Shown piece by piece: positions 1 to 12,253 of a stretch of 64,000 nt of DNA. Source of the stretch: Paraescarpia echinospica (Eukaryota > Annelida > Polychaeta > Sabellida > Siboglinidae); the NCBI GenBank assembly GCA_020002185.1, contig CM034532.1, positions 52,595,944-52,659,943 on the forward strand. The letters run 5' to 3'. Numbering within the stretch: position 1 is the stretch's first letter; every line of letters begins with the position of its first letter. The notes beneath the pieces were generated by a model. It was not told the origin of the DNA and searched no databases. It was given only the letters and a program-made list of their open reading frames with translations. A program made the translations under genes and the position numbers.

Positions 1-633
1 TGTGTTGTAACTAAACATGTGTTGTAACTAAATAGATGTGTTGTAACTAAATATATGTTGTAACTAAACAGATGTGTTGTAACTAAACAGATGTGTTGTA
101 ACTAAACAGATGTGTTGTAACTAAACAAATGTATTGTAACTAAACAGATGTGTTGTAACTAAACAAATGTATTGTAACTAAACAGATGTGTTGCAACTAA
201 ACAAATGTATTGTAACTAAACATATGTGTTGCAACTAAACATATGTGTTGTAACTAAACATGTGTTGTAACAAAACATGTGTTGTAACTAAATAGATGTG
301 TTGTAACTAAACATATGTGTTGTAACTAAACAGATGTGTTGTAACTAAACAGATGTGTTGTAACTAAACAGATGTGTTGTAACTAAACAAATGTATTGTA
401 ACTAAACAGATGTGTTGTAACTAAACAAATGTATTGTAACTAAACATATGTGTTGTAACTAAACAAATGTATTGTAACTAAACAGATGTGTTGTAACTAA
501 ACATGTGTTGTAACTAAATAGATGTGTTGTAACTAAACATGTGTTGTAACTAAACAAATGTATTGTAACTAAACAGATGTGTTGTAACTAAACAAATGTA
601 TTGTAACTAAACAGATGTGTTGTAACTAAACAG
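1..633. repeat. 19-bp minisatellite array, cut by the window start
   Basis: Head-to-tail copies of GATGTGTTGTAACTAAACA with 17-bp variants lacking GA and single-base variants (AAATGTATTG in place of AGATGTGTTG). The variants alternate in blocks, as in higher-order homogenisation. No spacers and no coding signal. The array starts before base 1. Confidence 0.95.
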
Positions 634-679
634 ATTCCATAACTGAGACATTAGCTATACTAATCGTATAAAACTAATA

Positions 680-1110
680 CAAGAACATCGTTTGACAACC
701 TTGGAGACAAGAACATTGTTTCGCAACCTTGGAGACAAGAATATCGTCTGACAACCTTGGAGACAAGAATATCGTTTGACAACCTTGGAGACAAGAATAT
801 CGTTTGACAACCTTGGAGACAAGAACATCGTTTGACAACCTTGGAGACAAGAACATCGTTTGACAACCTTGGAGACAAGAACATCGTTTGACAACCTTGG
901 AGACAAGAATATCGTTTGACACCTTGGAGACAAGAACATCGTTTGACAACCTTGGAGACAAGAACATCGTTTGACAACCTTGGAGACAAGAACATCGTTT
1001 GACAACCTTGGAGACAAGAACATCGTTTGACAACCTTGGAGACAAAAACATTGTTTGACAACCTTGGAGACAAGAACATCATTTGACAACCTTGGAGACA
1101 AGAACATTAC
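680..1110. repeat. 28-bp minisatellite, about 15 copies
   Basis: Unit TTGGAGACAAGAACATCG followed by TTTGACAACC (28 bp). Variants swap AACATCG and AATATCG, and one copy near 915 has lost one base. Because 28 is not a multiple of three and the unit has no minus-strand stop, all three minus frames stay open (125-157 codons). Those ORFs are a by-product of the repeat, not genes. Confidence 0.93.
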
Positions 1111-1178
1111 CCAGCAACAGGAGATCAAATGTAAGTTTTAAAGATATTGAATCGTAAATGGTTAAATGTTAGAGGACA

Positions 1179-1256
1179 TGAAATAGTGTTAGTGGAAGGA
1201 TAGGGTTATTATATATATGAAATAGTGTTAGTGGAAGGATAGGGTTATTATATATA
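1179..1256. repeat. 39-bp tandem duplication
   Basis: The segment beginning TGAAATAGTGTTAGTGGAAG and ending in (TA)n occurs twice in direct succession with essentially no differences, so it is a recent local duplication. Confidence 0.9.
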
Positions 1257-1260
1257 TGGA

Positions 1261-1870
1261 AGTAGCCATTCTCACAGATATAAATACATGCATGCGATCA
1301 TCGTGTGAAATGCTGTGAATGCTAGCAGTATGAATGTTTAAAAACAAAACTGACAAACATATAAGACAGGCAGGTTACACAGATGAAACACTGTTGGATT
1401 CTGGATAAGCCAACTGCTTTCTTATCCATTTTCCCTGTGGGTGTTGCTGTATGTGGCAATCTCGTCAATGTTGTTGTTATTGAATGGGCAGTTGTTTGTT
1501 TCATGGATTATTTGGTCTCGGTGCTCATTGTAGTATCTCAAGAGATAAGGGATGTATACACTTAATGTGAAGTAATCACACCATCCCATGTCAATGTACT
1601 TGTTATTCCAAGTAGGCTCATAGTTGAGGGTACACAAGCAAGAAGCTGCCAATTAGGCCTACTTAGAATAATAGCAGTGCCATAGAGCACACACTGGTGA
1701 ATATGGGTCTATGTAACTGTTTTAGTTTACCTTATTGATTATTGAGCAGGTGGCTTTCATAACAATGGAGAAACCTATTTTCCACAAATATATAACTGAG
1801 GGAATTGAAATGGCCTAATAGGTGTACCTTTCAAAGATATTATATTTGAATACAAACGTATGTTTCTAAT
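1261..1870. other. intergenic, nothing recognised
   Basis: Short overlapping ORFs (60-76 codons) occur on both strands around 1320-1650 but show no domain, codon pattern or splice context. No RNA gene or repeat was recognised. Confidence 0.5.
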
Positions 1871-1871
1871 T

Positions 1872-2216
1872 ATCATCATCATCACTGTGCAGCCATAGTG
1901 TCCTGTGGTTGGGCTCTCAGCATGTCGTTTCCAAATCTGCCTGTCTTGCACTATCCTCTGCCAGATGGTGCCCTTCCAGTACTCATCTAGTTCGTCTCTC
2001 CACTATCTCCCCGGTCTTCCTCTAAATCGTTTCCCTTCATAAGGAACCTGGATACATGATGTCCATCGGTTATTTCATAGTCTGCTGATGTGCCCTGCCC
2101 AGATCCACTTCTGTCTTCCGATTTGTTCTATCACGTCTATGACTTTTGTCTTCTCTCTTACCCAGATGTTTGTTTTTCTCTCCCGATATGTGACGCTTAA
2201 CTTACTTCTTGCCATC
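1872..2216 (-). mobile_element. 3' end of an RTE-type non-LTR retrotransposon
   Basis: Reverse-complement translation gives the C-terminal tail seen in RTE-like endonuclease/reverse-transcriptase proteins: an RPGR box, then WKGTIWQRIVQDRQIWKRHA, with stops in between. The minus-strand 3' end runs into a (GAT)n tail at 1872-1883, as RTE elements usually end in a short microsatellite. A second, diverged copy with the same tail lies at 56110-56300. It is 5'-truncated, decayed and non-functional. Confidence 0.7.
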
Positions 2217-2580
2217 TTTTATAATATATAAATGGTAAAAATAACACTAATGATTATATACAATCTGTTACATTTTGTTTGTTACTTCCTGTCCATTACG
2301 TTCTTTCCTACCAAGAAAATCATACTGGTCTAGGCGATTCAAGTGTGTTAGGGCAATTCCTGTTACAGCCACAATTCCTCAAGTATCATTACTTGTCAGC
2401 TATCTAGCTCAGTCATGTACATGTTGTGGTGTTGTTCAACTCTCTGCAAACATGGAGTGAGAAATACTGGTGTTGGAATGTATGTTAGAGACTTACACCC
2501 ATAATTTCTTTCTTTCTATTAAAAACTAGATCATGATGAAATATTTTATTATTACAATTATAGGATATCAGGCTTGTTAA

Positions 2581-2725
2581 CAAATGCAATTTAATGTGCA
2601 TTCAAATGCCTCCATGAAATTGTAAATGCATTTGCATGCATACCTTAAACATTTGCATTTGAATGCGATCCACAAACATTTGATTTGTCAGATGCACAAT
2701 CAAATGCAAATCAAATGCTTGCATA
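2581..2725. repeat. CAAATGC/GCATTTG-rich cluster with octamer motifs
   Basis: About 145 bp built from CAAATGC and GCATTTG words in both orientations. It contains three exact octamers (ATTTGCAT at 2630-2637 and 2651-2658, ATGCAAAT at 2704-2711), the POU-domain consensus. It may be cryptically simple sequence or a binding-site cluster; only the words are seen. Confidence 0.5.
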
Positions 2726-2849
2726 ATTCTTTGAATAATTATTATTGTTAGATTCACTTTCACAAGTTCATAGCATGTCATTGGAAAAAAGTGCTTTGTA
2801 GTGAGCAGTATCCTCAGCAGATTGTGGAATCATTGTCTGACCTGTGAAT

Positions 2850-3720
2850 TTAAAATTGTGTAGTCATAGGATGTTTTTTTTTTATAGTAAATGACATTAT
2901 GCAGCATTTCTCAAAGTTAAGTTTAAGGTGCCATGTTTCACACCAGAGACATACACTGTCCAGATCCTTCTGCACCAACTGACAATCGGTCACCGACGTA
3001 ATTTCTTTAAACAATTTGGAATCATCAGCATACAATGACATTTTACATGAATCAACATGATTCGTGAGATCGTTAATATACAAGACAAACAGAAGTGGTC
3101 CAATTTGTGAACCTTGTGGTACACCAGACAACACTGGCTTCCAGTCAGATGTTTTGCCTTCGAGGATCACGCGTTGTTTTCGGTTGACAAGGTAAGACTG
3201 CAACCACTCTATGCATTGCCCAGAATAGCCATATGATCTAAGCTTGTGAATTAACAATGGGTGGCATACTAAATCAAAGGCTTTACTGAAATCCAAATAA
3301 ACAGAATCAACCTGTTTCTTGTTGTCAATAGATTCAGAAATGGCGTTAGATACTGTACTTCTACACCTCACAAATCCGTGTTGGCTGCCCGAAATTGTGT
3401 TACGCACATGCTCATACAATGAGTCGTACACAACTTTCTCAAAAACTTTGCTAAATAGCGGTAAGAGAGAGATGGGTCTGTAATTGCACACATTTTGTTT
3501 ATCTCCCTTATTGTACACAGGAACAACATTTGCTCTTTTAAAACAAGTTGGAAAAGTTCCACAGTTTAAGGCCTATTAAAAAGTATAGTTAGTGGACCTG
3601 CTAATTCAGCAGCACATTCCCTAAGGATTACACCTGATATATTGTCAGGACCGCATGCTTTGTTTACATCGGTGGTTCTTAGTAATCCGATGACATCATC
3701 ATAAACTTTGTGAACTAACT
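2850..3720 (-). pseudogene. non-LTR reverse transcriptase fragment
   Basis: The 222-codon frame from 3518 to 2850 carries RT motifs in order: NYRPISLLPLFSKVFEK, GSQHGF, VDSVYLDFSKAFD, SGVPQGSQIGPLLFVLYIND and the catalytic box SLYADDSKLF. Upstream the frame stays open to about 3570, then a one-base shift leads into the fingers region (KACGPDNISG, AAELAGPLTILFNR) reaching about 3720. The endonuclease and the C-terminal region after the RT thumb are missing, and the frame runs into unrelated sequence at 2850. The motifs place it in the Jockey/CR1/L2 group; a precise clade needs a tree. It is dead because of truncation and the frameshift. Confidence 0.9.
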
Positions 3721-4495
3721 GCATGTCTGGTAGGAAAATGTGTATTAGGAATTTCTATCCACTTGTATTGACATTGAGGAAATGGAAGTTATATTCTCAG
3801 GCTGTGGCCCAGAACACAAGTCTACCTAACCAACCCACTTCTGCAGCCGGTAGCCAGCTGGGGTATTTGTTTTCCCCGACCAACTCCAGGTTTTACCATA
3901 TCCCCATACGGGCTAGGAGGTTGTGCTAAAACAACTGCCAACATGATTTGTTGCTTGAATCTCCAGTAAAGTAGTTCTTTATTACTGTTTACTGTCTAGA
4001 TTGCTAAAGTGTGTCCTTGTTGACAATGTATAACAATACATTTGTGGAATGAAATGTCCATCACAAGTATTAAAGTTTGCCCAATTCATTATGTTAGGCT
4101 ACATCTTGTGTTGGTGATGTTCTTTTGTATTTCATATTAGTGTCATTCTAGATGAACACTGCCCTCTACTAAAACCAATTTTAATTAGTTATCGTATTCG
4201 TATAATGATTATTCATGATTCCTCAAGTAAACTTTTTATATCAAATGTTTTACTAAATTATGTATTATTATTAATCATACATATAGATTTATTAGTATTA
4301 TTTTTATATAGTTATTGTGCTAGATTGATTATTATTAATATTACTTAATTTTGATGAATAACTGCTATTTATTTACTTCTTTATTTAGAAATTCTACATT
4401 ATTCAATATAAATGTATTTATTAATTTTATTCTTTATTACTAATATTTACTTTAAATTAATATATACATATTTATAACAATTCTACCATTTTTAT
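3721..4495. other. intergenic, very AT-rich from 4150
   Basis: A 68-codon plus-strand ORF (3723-3929) has no recognisable domain and is not called. From 4150 to 4495 the sequence is mostly A and T with no coding potential. Confidence 0.5.
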
Positions 4496-4499
4496 GTAT

Positions 4500-4570
4500 T
4501 TTAACATGCTGTGAAGCACCACGAACACTACTGGATGTGGCGCTATATCAAATAAAATATATTATTAATT
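4500..4570 (+). mobile_element. 3' tail of a LINE/SINE-type retroelement
   Basis: The segment ending GGCGCTATATCAAATAAAAT followed by ATT repeats matches the GCGCTATATAAA-(ATT)n ends of L2/CR1-group elements and dependent SINEs. Similar ends lie in minus orientation near 23785 and 57427. No body is recognised upstream, so it is probably severely 5'-truncated. Confidence 0.4.
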
Positions 4571-7484
4571 AATACCCTGTAGAGAAATGCAATGGACAGC
4601 AGTATGTCTTACTGGTGTGTCTTACAGGTGGTTGTACATTCCTTTTCTTATTTATATTGTAATCCTGAATTAAAGCTTGGTTGTCTATACCTTGGCCCTG
4701 GATCACCCTGGGTAGTAACTGTTAAGTCTAATTATAGTCAACCATCAGTTAATTGGTTTCATCCAAATAAACACCACCAGAATCCACTGATGCCATATTA
4801 AGACAACTTTTATTATTTATACATTATCATGATGATATAGCCCATAGTGCAATGTCTACAGGGGTACCAACATTTTATTACTCAGAAATGTGTTATGATC
4901 TTATTCCTGAATACAGCATTGGGTGATAAGACACTCAATGAAGATTATCCACTGTCAGAATGCTAAGTCGTCAACTTGAATAAAATCACTCAACCAACTG
5001 GGCAAGACGAGAGAAAATGAGAATAATTCCTTGTTGACCACTCTTCCAAAACATGTTGAGCATTGCAAAACTAGTCAACACGGCAATGCACACAATAAAG
5101 ATAATATCAAGCACTCCAAGTCTTTATGCAAACCGCTTTACTTGAGTGTTTTGTCAACAATAATGAATGAGACTATTTCCATGTAAAATGGCTTTGCTCT
5201 CAATTAGTAACAGTTTACCTGAGGGGTCCTATGTACATGCATGTGGCTTGCACAAAGGACCATTTGTAAATTTATCCACTCTACATCAATGAAAAACTCA
5301 GCTAACCCAGTGACACAGGTTTGTGGGTCATACATGGTTGAACACCAATCAGTACATTTTAGGGTTATGATGACTTAGACATCACAATAAACAATAGTGA
5401 CATCAATGGTGACATCTTTACCTGCAAGCATTCTATATATATAACTATAGCACTCATTGGAACCTTATGATTGTATTTGTTCAGTGAAGCATGATTCCGC
5501 CCATCAGTGATAACACCCAGCAGTGTTTAATGTTAACACGAATCCACACTGGCAGGATATGAAATATTAACATCATATGGAATACAACAGCTATCTTAGA
5601 GGCATTTCTAAATGCTTCCTGATTACTATCAATGTTTATACAACCGTAGCACCCTGTAGAATAATATGAATAACTTTCATGACCTTACAATAGTTGACAT
5701 TTATACGTGCTTACTGAAGCTTGACTACACTGCTGTGGCAGGATGTCAACAAAGTCACGAGGACACAAAGGATAAACAGGATACACGTGGAGCAGCAGGC
5801 CACCGATACATATTTGTAATAAATACAGGACACAGCTTGGAGGCGTCAACATCCCAGCCTGGCTTGCGGATTCACGGTAACCTTCCGTGTAGCACCAATG
5901 TAAACATACAAATCTTCTTCTTGTCAGCTACCTGGTGAAACCACAAGTGTAAACAATTCAACTTCCAAATGTAAATAATATTAACTGTGGATATAAGTTT
6001 GAAGGAGTGTACTGGAAGTTTTGACACGTCACAGTCTATTGAGTGGTGTCTATGCACCAAGTGTACACTTCACAGTTCAACACGGGAAGGGTGCCCAACG
6101 CACAGATTCTCAAGTGTCCACAAACTCTTGTTAATTGCACACACCTACGTCCTTGAATAAATAATAGCAACAAGATGTTTTATGTAGCATCACACCCGAA
6201 TAATTGTTCTCTGATGACGTACATTGGTGTACAATTGTCCATACATTATATTCAAAATAATATGCAAATGTCTACAATTATTACAAATCAAATGTACTAA
6301 AATGTAGTGTCAGGTAATAAAAATGTAAAGGGAGGTTTTCTGTTTGTTAGTTTTTATTGTAAAATCATGTCATACACTAAAAAGTCACGTCATACACATA
6401 TAAACTATGTCTTCTAACACGCTGACCACCAAAATATGTTTAACAAAGTAGAAACAACTTTTGAATTCAACAATTCAATGTTTACAAAAATCGCTGAAAA
6501 GCAAGCTCAGATCATTCTTTGGAAGGTCATAGTTACCCAACGGAAGTGAAGCCTCTAATGTTATTATACTGTCATAACAGCTTCAAGTGTGATGTCATGC
6601 AACCATGTAAATATACTGTATCCTCCTAACACTCTTACATTTCAATAACAAAAATGTTCCTTAAAACACATTTATTGCACAGTATACGATATATTGTATT
6701 ATATGATTTTACCATAAAACTAACAAAAAGAAACTTTCTTTAATATTAAAATGTTTTGTTAGCTAATTCTATCAGTCAATGTTGGTATTAGCATATTCGT
6801 ATTGTGATATAACAATAACATACATGATTAGTTGTATTTCAGTTAATTTACCTTAGAGATATTAACAAACCTAGTTGATCTCATTAGGAACATATTATTT
6901 CATATTATCATACATAAAAAGTGTGATCAATCTGCTGACAATAATACTATTACGTTTCATCATAATTATAATCATACTTAGCAGTATCATGGTGATAACA
7001 CCTTGTAGTATAAATGATGACTGGTGTTTTTGAGTTTCAAAGAACTGCTTATTAATGTTTGTTGTGCATGAGACAAGGGTGGGACAAAGAAGGCAGTGCT
7101 GATTTTGTTGTGTTTTAGCCTAGGGAGGGACAGATGGTGTCAAGGTCTGTGTTTACATGCTAGCTGATTTACATGTTGTCTGACCTATTTACTGGTTAGA
7201 ATGTGCCTGCTGCAGCGCTGCTATCACGCAGTAAGTAACCTTAGGCGGCTCCAGCCAAGCTAATTTAAACCTAGTCAGGTCACTGAGGACCAACACGTTA
7301 AGGCTGTCATGTGACTGGAAAGTTTCTAGCAGCAGTATAGGCCATAAAACAGCCAGGTCACATAACAATCAATGTAGCATGCTTCTACTGTACCATCATG
7401 TCAAGGCAGTTGCCAAGGTCAAATACTTTGGTTAGTTGTCCTTATGAACATTTACTGATGCAATAAGGATGCAAAAGAGGTTAT
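4571..7484. other. intergenic, nothing recognised
   Basis: 2.9 kb of AT-rich sequence. ORFs at 4592-4801, 5666-5938 and 5872-6060 are short and without recognisable domains. No RNA gene or long repeat was seen. Confidence 0.5.
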
Positions 7485-8411
7485 TTCAAATCAAATCAAA
7501 TCAAATCAAATCAAATTTATTGTAACTCATTACAATACAATACAAATCAAATTAAGACAAATCCTATATAATAACATAATGAGCACAACAAGGGAAGAAC
7601 ATTAAATAATGTTATACTCCCTTTGGTATATTTCAATGTAAATATCATTATATTGAAAACAAAAACAGGGTGCAGTTATAGAATATATAATCGTGATTGA
7701 AAATTATGTTATATATTAACATCATTGTGTAAAATAAATTGCTTAAGTATTGATTTGTAACTAATTATTGAGTAAGTCGTAAATGTAAATCTTGTGCTGA
7801 AATGATTCCAAATAATAGCACCCTTATTTCTTATAGCACGAAGTCTTATTTCTAAAGTAGCCTTGGGTATATGAATTTGTGCAGATTGTCTTGTGTTATA
7901 ACTATGGACATCTTGATTAAGTGTAAACATTTTTTCAAAGATTGTTGGTAAAAGACCCATCTTGTATTTATACATAAATATTTGTATTGAATATACATAC
8001 AATTGTCTGAAAGTTAATAGATTTAGTAATTTAAAGATAGGTTTTGTATGAGCTAATCTATTAGCTGAGACAAGCATTCTCACTACTTTCTTTTGAATTT
8101 TAATAATACTTGAACAATATGAGTCAAATGCACCTCCCCATACTTCAATACAATATGTCAAGTGAGGGAATAAAAATGAGTAATACAAGGTGACCAAACA
8201 TGATCTAGTTAATAATCTTCTGGCTTTGTTGAGAATGCCAACACCTTTAGAAATTTTACATTTGACTTTGTTATTTTGGGACAAGTAATTTAGCTAATCT
8301 ATTTTCCCACCTTGGAATATTAGTTTCTGTAGACATAACATATATTATTTGTTCTACTTTTATAATATCTCAAATTTGGTATTATAATATTCTATGTTGT
8401 TTTCTTGATAT
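7485..8411 (-). mobile_element. 5'-truncated non-LTR retrotransposon with (TTTGA)n tail
   Basis: The minus-strand 3' end is a pentanucleotide tail (TCAAA repeated on the plus strand, about 7485-7520). About 190 bp of 3'UTR separates the tail from the coding remnant at 7709-8284. The 5' side runs into the assembly gap at 8412. Confidence 0.75.
7709..8284 (-). pseudogene. C-terminal part of a non-LTR RT protein
   Basis: 191 codons after the RT core: SKGVGILNKARRLL, TLYYSFLFPHLTYCIEVWGG, then NTRQS and an aromatic-rich end (GAIIWNHFS). This is the post-catalytic thumb and C-terminal region common to Jockey/L2-like ORF2 proteins. The catalytic YxDD and the endonuclease are absent, either lost by 5' truncation or inside the gap. 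The frame is open to its natural stop, so decay is modest. It has no function alone. Confidence 0.85.
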
Positions 8412-9411
8412 NNNNNNNNNNNNNNNNNNNNNNNNNNNNNNNNNNNNNNNNNNNNNNNNNNNNNNNNNNNNNNNNNNNNNNNNNNNNNNNNNNNNNNNNN
8501 NNNNNNNNNNNNNNNNNNNNNNNNNNNNNNNNNNNNNNNNNNNNNNNNNNNNNNNNNNNNNNNNNNNNNNNNNNNNNNNNNNNNNNNNNNNNNNNNNNNN
8601 NNNNNNNNNNNNNNNNNNNNNNNNNNNNNNNNNNNNNNNNNNNNNNNNNNNNNNNNNNNNNNNNNNNNNNNNNNNNNNNNNNNNNNNNNNNNNNNNNNNN
8701 NNNNNNNNNNNNNNNNNNNNNNNNNNNNNNNNNNNNNNNNNNNNNNNNNNNNNNNNNNNNNNNNNNNNNNNNNNNNNNNNNNNNNNNNNNNNNNNNNNNN
8801 NNNNNNNNNNNNNNNNNNNNNNNNNNNNNNNNNNNNNNNNNNNNNNNNNNNNNNNNNNNNNNNNNNNNNNNNNNNNNNNNNNNNNNNNNNNNNNNNNNNN
8901 NNNNNNNNNNNNNNNNNNNNNNNNNNNNNNNNNNNNNNNNNNNNNNNNNNNNNNNNNNNNNNNNNNNNNNNNNNNNNNNNNNNNNNNNNNNNNNNNNNNN
9001 NNNNNNNNNNNNNNNNNNNNNNNNNNNNNNNNNNNNNNNNNNNNNNNNNNNNNNNNNNNNNNNNNNNNNNNNNNNNNNNNNNNNNNNNNNNNNNNNNNNN
9101 NNNNNNNNNNNNNNNNNNNNNNNNNNNNNNNNNNNNNNNNNNNNNNNNNNNNNNNNNNNNNNNNNNNNNNNNNNNNNNNNNNNNNNNNNNNNNNNNNNNN
9201 NNNNNNNNNNNNNNNNNNNNNNNNNNNNNNNNNNNNNNNNNNNNNNNNNNNNNNNNNNNNNNNNNNNNNNNNNNNNNNNNNNNNNNNNNNNNNNNNNNNN
9301 NNNNNNNNNNNNNNNNNNNNNNNNNNNNNNNNNNNNNNNNNNNNNNNNNNNNNNNNNNNNNNNNNNNNNNNNNNNNNNNNNNNNNNNNNNNNNNNNNNNN
9401 NNNNNNNNNNN
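8412..9411. other. assembly gap, exactly 1000 N
   Basis: A run of 1000 undetermined bases, probably a fixed-size scaffolding placeholder, so the true distance is unknown. Confidence 0.99.
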
Positions 9412-9514
9412 TAGATAGTTTTTTGGGTTATATAATTAGGGTTTTTAAGTTTATAGGTATTTTTGGTGAATGAGGAGGAAGAGTAAATTACGTAATGATG
9501 ACGTGACCAGATAG

Positions 9515-9835
9515 TTCACCACATATACGACATAAGAAAATATATAATTGCGCATGCGCATTGACTTATTTAATGACGTCATATTTTATAGGACAATGAT
9601 AAAATATGTAAAAAGTATTTTCAACAACATTTTATTTTATGTATTTTTTTGTTCTAAATGTATACGCCACGGGACGCTATACCTGAGAAATGGTTCACCA
9701 CTTATCCGACATAATCAAAACACACCATTACACATGCGCAATGACCTATTTAATGTCATTTGACTTAGTTATTTAGTTCATCACCTATTCGCCAGGGGCG
9801 CTATTTGACATTGACCTATTCTCCAGAGTTGCTAT
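9515..9835. repeat. diverged tandem repeat, period about 176 bp
   Basis: TTCACCACATATACGACATA with CATGCGCATTGAC and TATTTAATGACGTCA (9515-9585) recurs as TTCACCACTTATCCGACATA with CATGCGCAATGAC and TATTTAATGTCA (9691-9756). A third partial copy starts near 9780, with GGGACGCTAT/GGGGCGCTAT between copies. The short ORF across it is not a gene. Confidence 0.6.
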
Positions 9836-10395
9836 TTGACCTTGACCTCTTGACCTTGCTCCGGAAATGACGTAATTTGCACTTACTCCGATCATTATCA
9901 TTCCATATAATGAGAACTACATACTACACCACTATCATCTCCGGGGACTATTTAACATGTATTTAGCTGTGGCCTATTACAATAACATAGTCCTAATAAA
10001 ATTATTTACTGATATACCCATTAACCCCCGGAAAAAACGTAATTACTCCCAGGTTACATACAGCCGATTCCCATTTTTTCATGTCATCTGTTTCGTTCAC
10101 ACACTGTTCCTGTTTGTTCATTTGTTCATCAAAAGCTCTATGTGCAAAATGTGCGCCATTTATCAATCGCCAAAATGAAATTTAAAGAATAGCGAAACTG
10201 TTCTTCTTTAACTGATTATGATGGACTAGGCGTCGGTTAATCCGGTTGTATCATTCAACTCTGGGTCAAAAGACTTAAAGATTCTGCACGGATCAGGTAT
10301 AACACCGACGGTGAAGTGGAAAATGAAATAGACTTCATTCTAAGAGATACATCTCGAACAATACGACATATGAGCTTGTTCTGAATAAACGCGAC

Positions 10396-10399
<4 letters not shown>

Positions 10400-10441
<42 letters not shown>
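10400..10441. repeat. (GA)n microsatellite
   Basis: An uninterrupted dinucleotide run of about 20 units. Confidence 0.97.
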
Positions 10442-10443
<2 letters not shown>

Positions 10444-10777
10444 TCTTTGTGTGTCATCACGAGAGGGGAGACGAGTGTCGTTATTGAGTAAAGTTTAAAT
10501 AAGAACAAAACGAATGTAAGCAGCAAAAGAAAGTAGATTAAATCGAACGTAGAGAAAGTTAAATGAGTCGACGTCCTGTCCAAAGACTCAAAAGAACATT
10601 ACCTGGTATGCGGGTTTATTTCTAAGAAACAGTAGTTTCATTACATTATGTACGACATCGATACAATGATATATGCAGTGTGAACATCGGGTATGACGGC
10701 ATTACTATACAGTGTGCAGAGATATAACCTGTGAAACCACAAAACACATCATTACCGTTTACTAATCGCCGCCAACA

Positions 10778-10903
10778 ATGGACCGCATTAACACTCCCTC
10801 GATTTTAAAGACTTCTGTTGTCGTGGATAACGCTAAGCTATTTGCTATACAACGTCTGCTAGAAAAGCTACTGGCATCAAATATTTCGTACCAATACATC
10901 TAA
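10778..10903 (+). CDS. candidate 41-codon small ORF
   Basis: An ATG in a near-ideal context (GCCGCCAACAATGG) opens 41 codons ending in TAA. The peptide has an amphipathic stretch (AKLFAIQRLLEKLL) but no known domain. It could be a smORF, a first coding exon or chance; support rests on the start context alone. Confidence 0.2.
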   Translation: MDRINTPSILKTSVVVDNAKLFAIQRLLEKLLASNISYQYI

Positions 10904-12240
10904 ATTCAGAAGCTTTGCCACTTTTTGACTAAGAGAGTAAATAAAACACGATATGTACGACTGCATACAAGTGAAGTAAGCCCTACATAACCTGCCCGAC
11001 AACAAACGCCAGGTGATGAATTAGTCGCCAGAATGTTTGAATCTAGTATACTGTATTTTGCGTTAGGGTGACCTCTTAAAGCAAAAAGTCAAACCTCGAT
11101 CCGTTTCCCGACTCAGATCAATCTAATGTATCTAACAACTTAAAGACATTACAACCACTCAAATTATATAGCATTTAATGTAGAATTATAATGTAGGTGG
11201 TTCACTGAAACGAAACAATTATGCTTATCGTCATGTTCTAATAATAATAACAGCAACAACAATAGGGGCATAGTAATAACTCATTTCTTTTTGCAATTAT
11301 AATAATAAAAAATACGATAATAATCATTAAACACATTGTAACACCGACCCTCCATCTAGACTACCATTAGCAGCCACGCACACAAAGGAGTAGTTTCAAA
11401 CTTACATGCCTGTACAACTCCAAGGTCTACCAGCTAATTGGAGCCAGACATCGAAAACACGTTTCAGAAATTGCGACCTTGTATCACGATAACACAGCAG
11501 CCATCGAAACTATTTACACTGTGGCATTTTATTAAGACAATAATGTTATTTGTAACACCCTACCAGTTGCAAGGGAATCACGGGTCCATCCTATAATGTT
11601 CCGCTATTCACCCATTTGCTTTATTTCGCCAATATACCATCCTCTCATCCTGACAACAACCTGATATTAGGATAAATACGGTTGCTGACCTTCCGCGAAG
11701 CCACGAGTTGTGTGGCATGAAGTTAATATATTTAAGCCACACAAAGCAATATATTTAATGCAATTACTCATTGGCAACATCTACGACGTGTTCTGTGACC
11801 GCAGAACACCATATAAACTGAAATAAAAATTAACCTTTTTACCATCCACTTTCATTTTCTCTTCTGGTGGGACAATCATCACTAAAATACTTAGGCTAAG
11901 CCTGTTCCTTTTTAAATCATCCTGATACTGGACTATGAAAGGTATGCCTACCTATAGAAACTTTGGTTGGTCAAAAAGCCAACTGTTGAAACATACAAAC
12001 ACTGCTGCCTTGACACATCATGAGAAAATCATAAAACGTTAACATTAAGTACAAATACATACAAATTACCAATTCAGGCGTTACAGTCGACTGAAATATA
12101 AACACATTGTAGAAAAGTGGCATAGAAATGATATCCACGCAATAATAACACGATAGAACGATATAATAGTTCACAGGGGTGTTCGGGATGAATCGTTGTT
12201 AGTTGTGGTGGAGAGAAGGGGGGGGGCTATTGTCCCCGCT
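10904..12240. other. intergenic, possible 3' flank of the 404-codon gene
   Basis: No domain-bearing ORF. A minus-strand AATAAA (TTTATT on the plus strand near 11528) could end the transcript of the gene starting at 13468, but it is about 700 bases past the stop and unproven. Confidence 0.35.
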
Positions 12241-12253
12241 ACTCTAGGGAGAG

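Noticed and set aside
1..633. CRISPR-like regular repeats
   Set aside because: The 19-bp units are directly adjacent with no unique spacers, and the sequence is eukaryotic.
655..1128. Three minus-strand ORFs of 125-157 codons
   Set aside because: They arise from a stop-free 28-bp tandem repeat read in every frame.
8405..9418. A 337-codon ORF
   Set aside because: It is a translation of the 1000-N gap.
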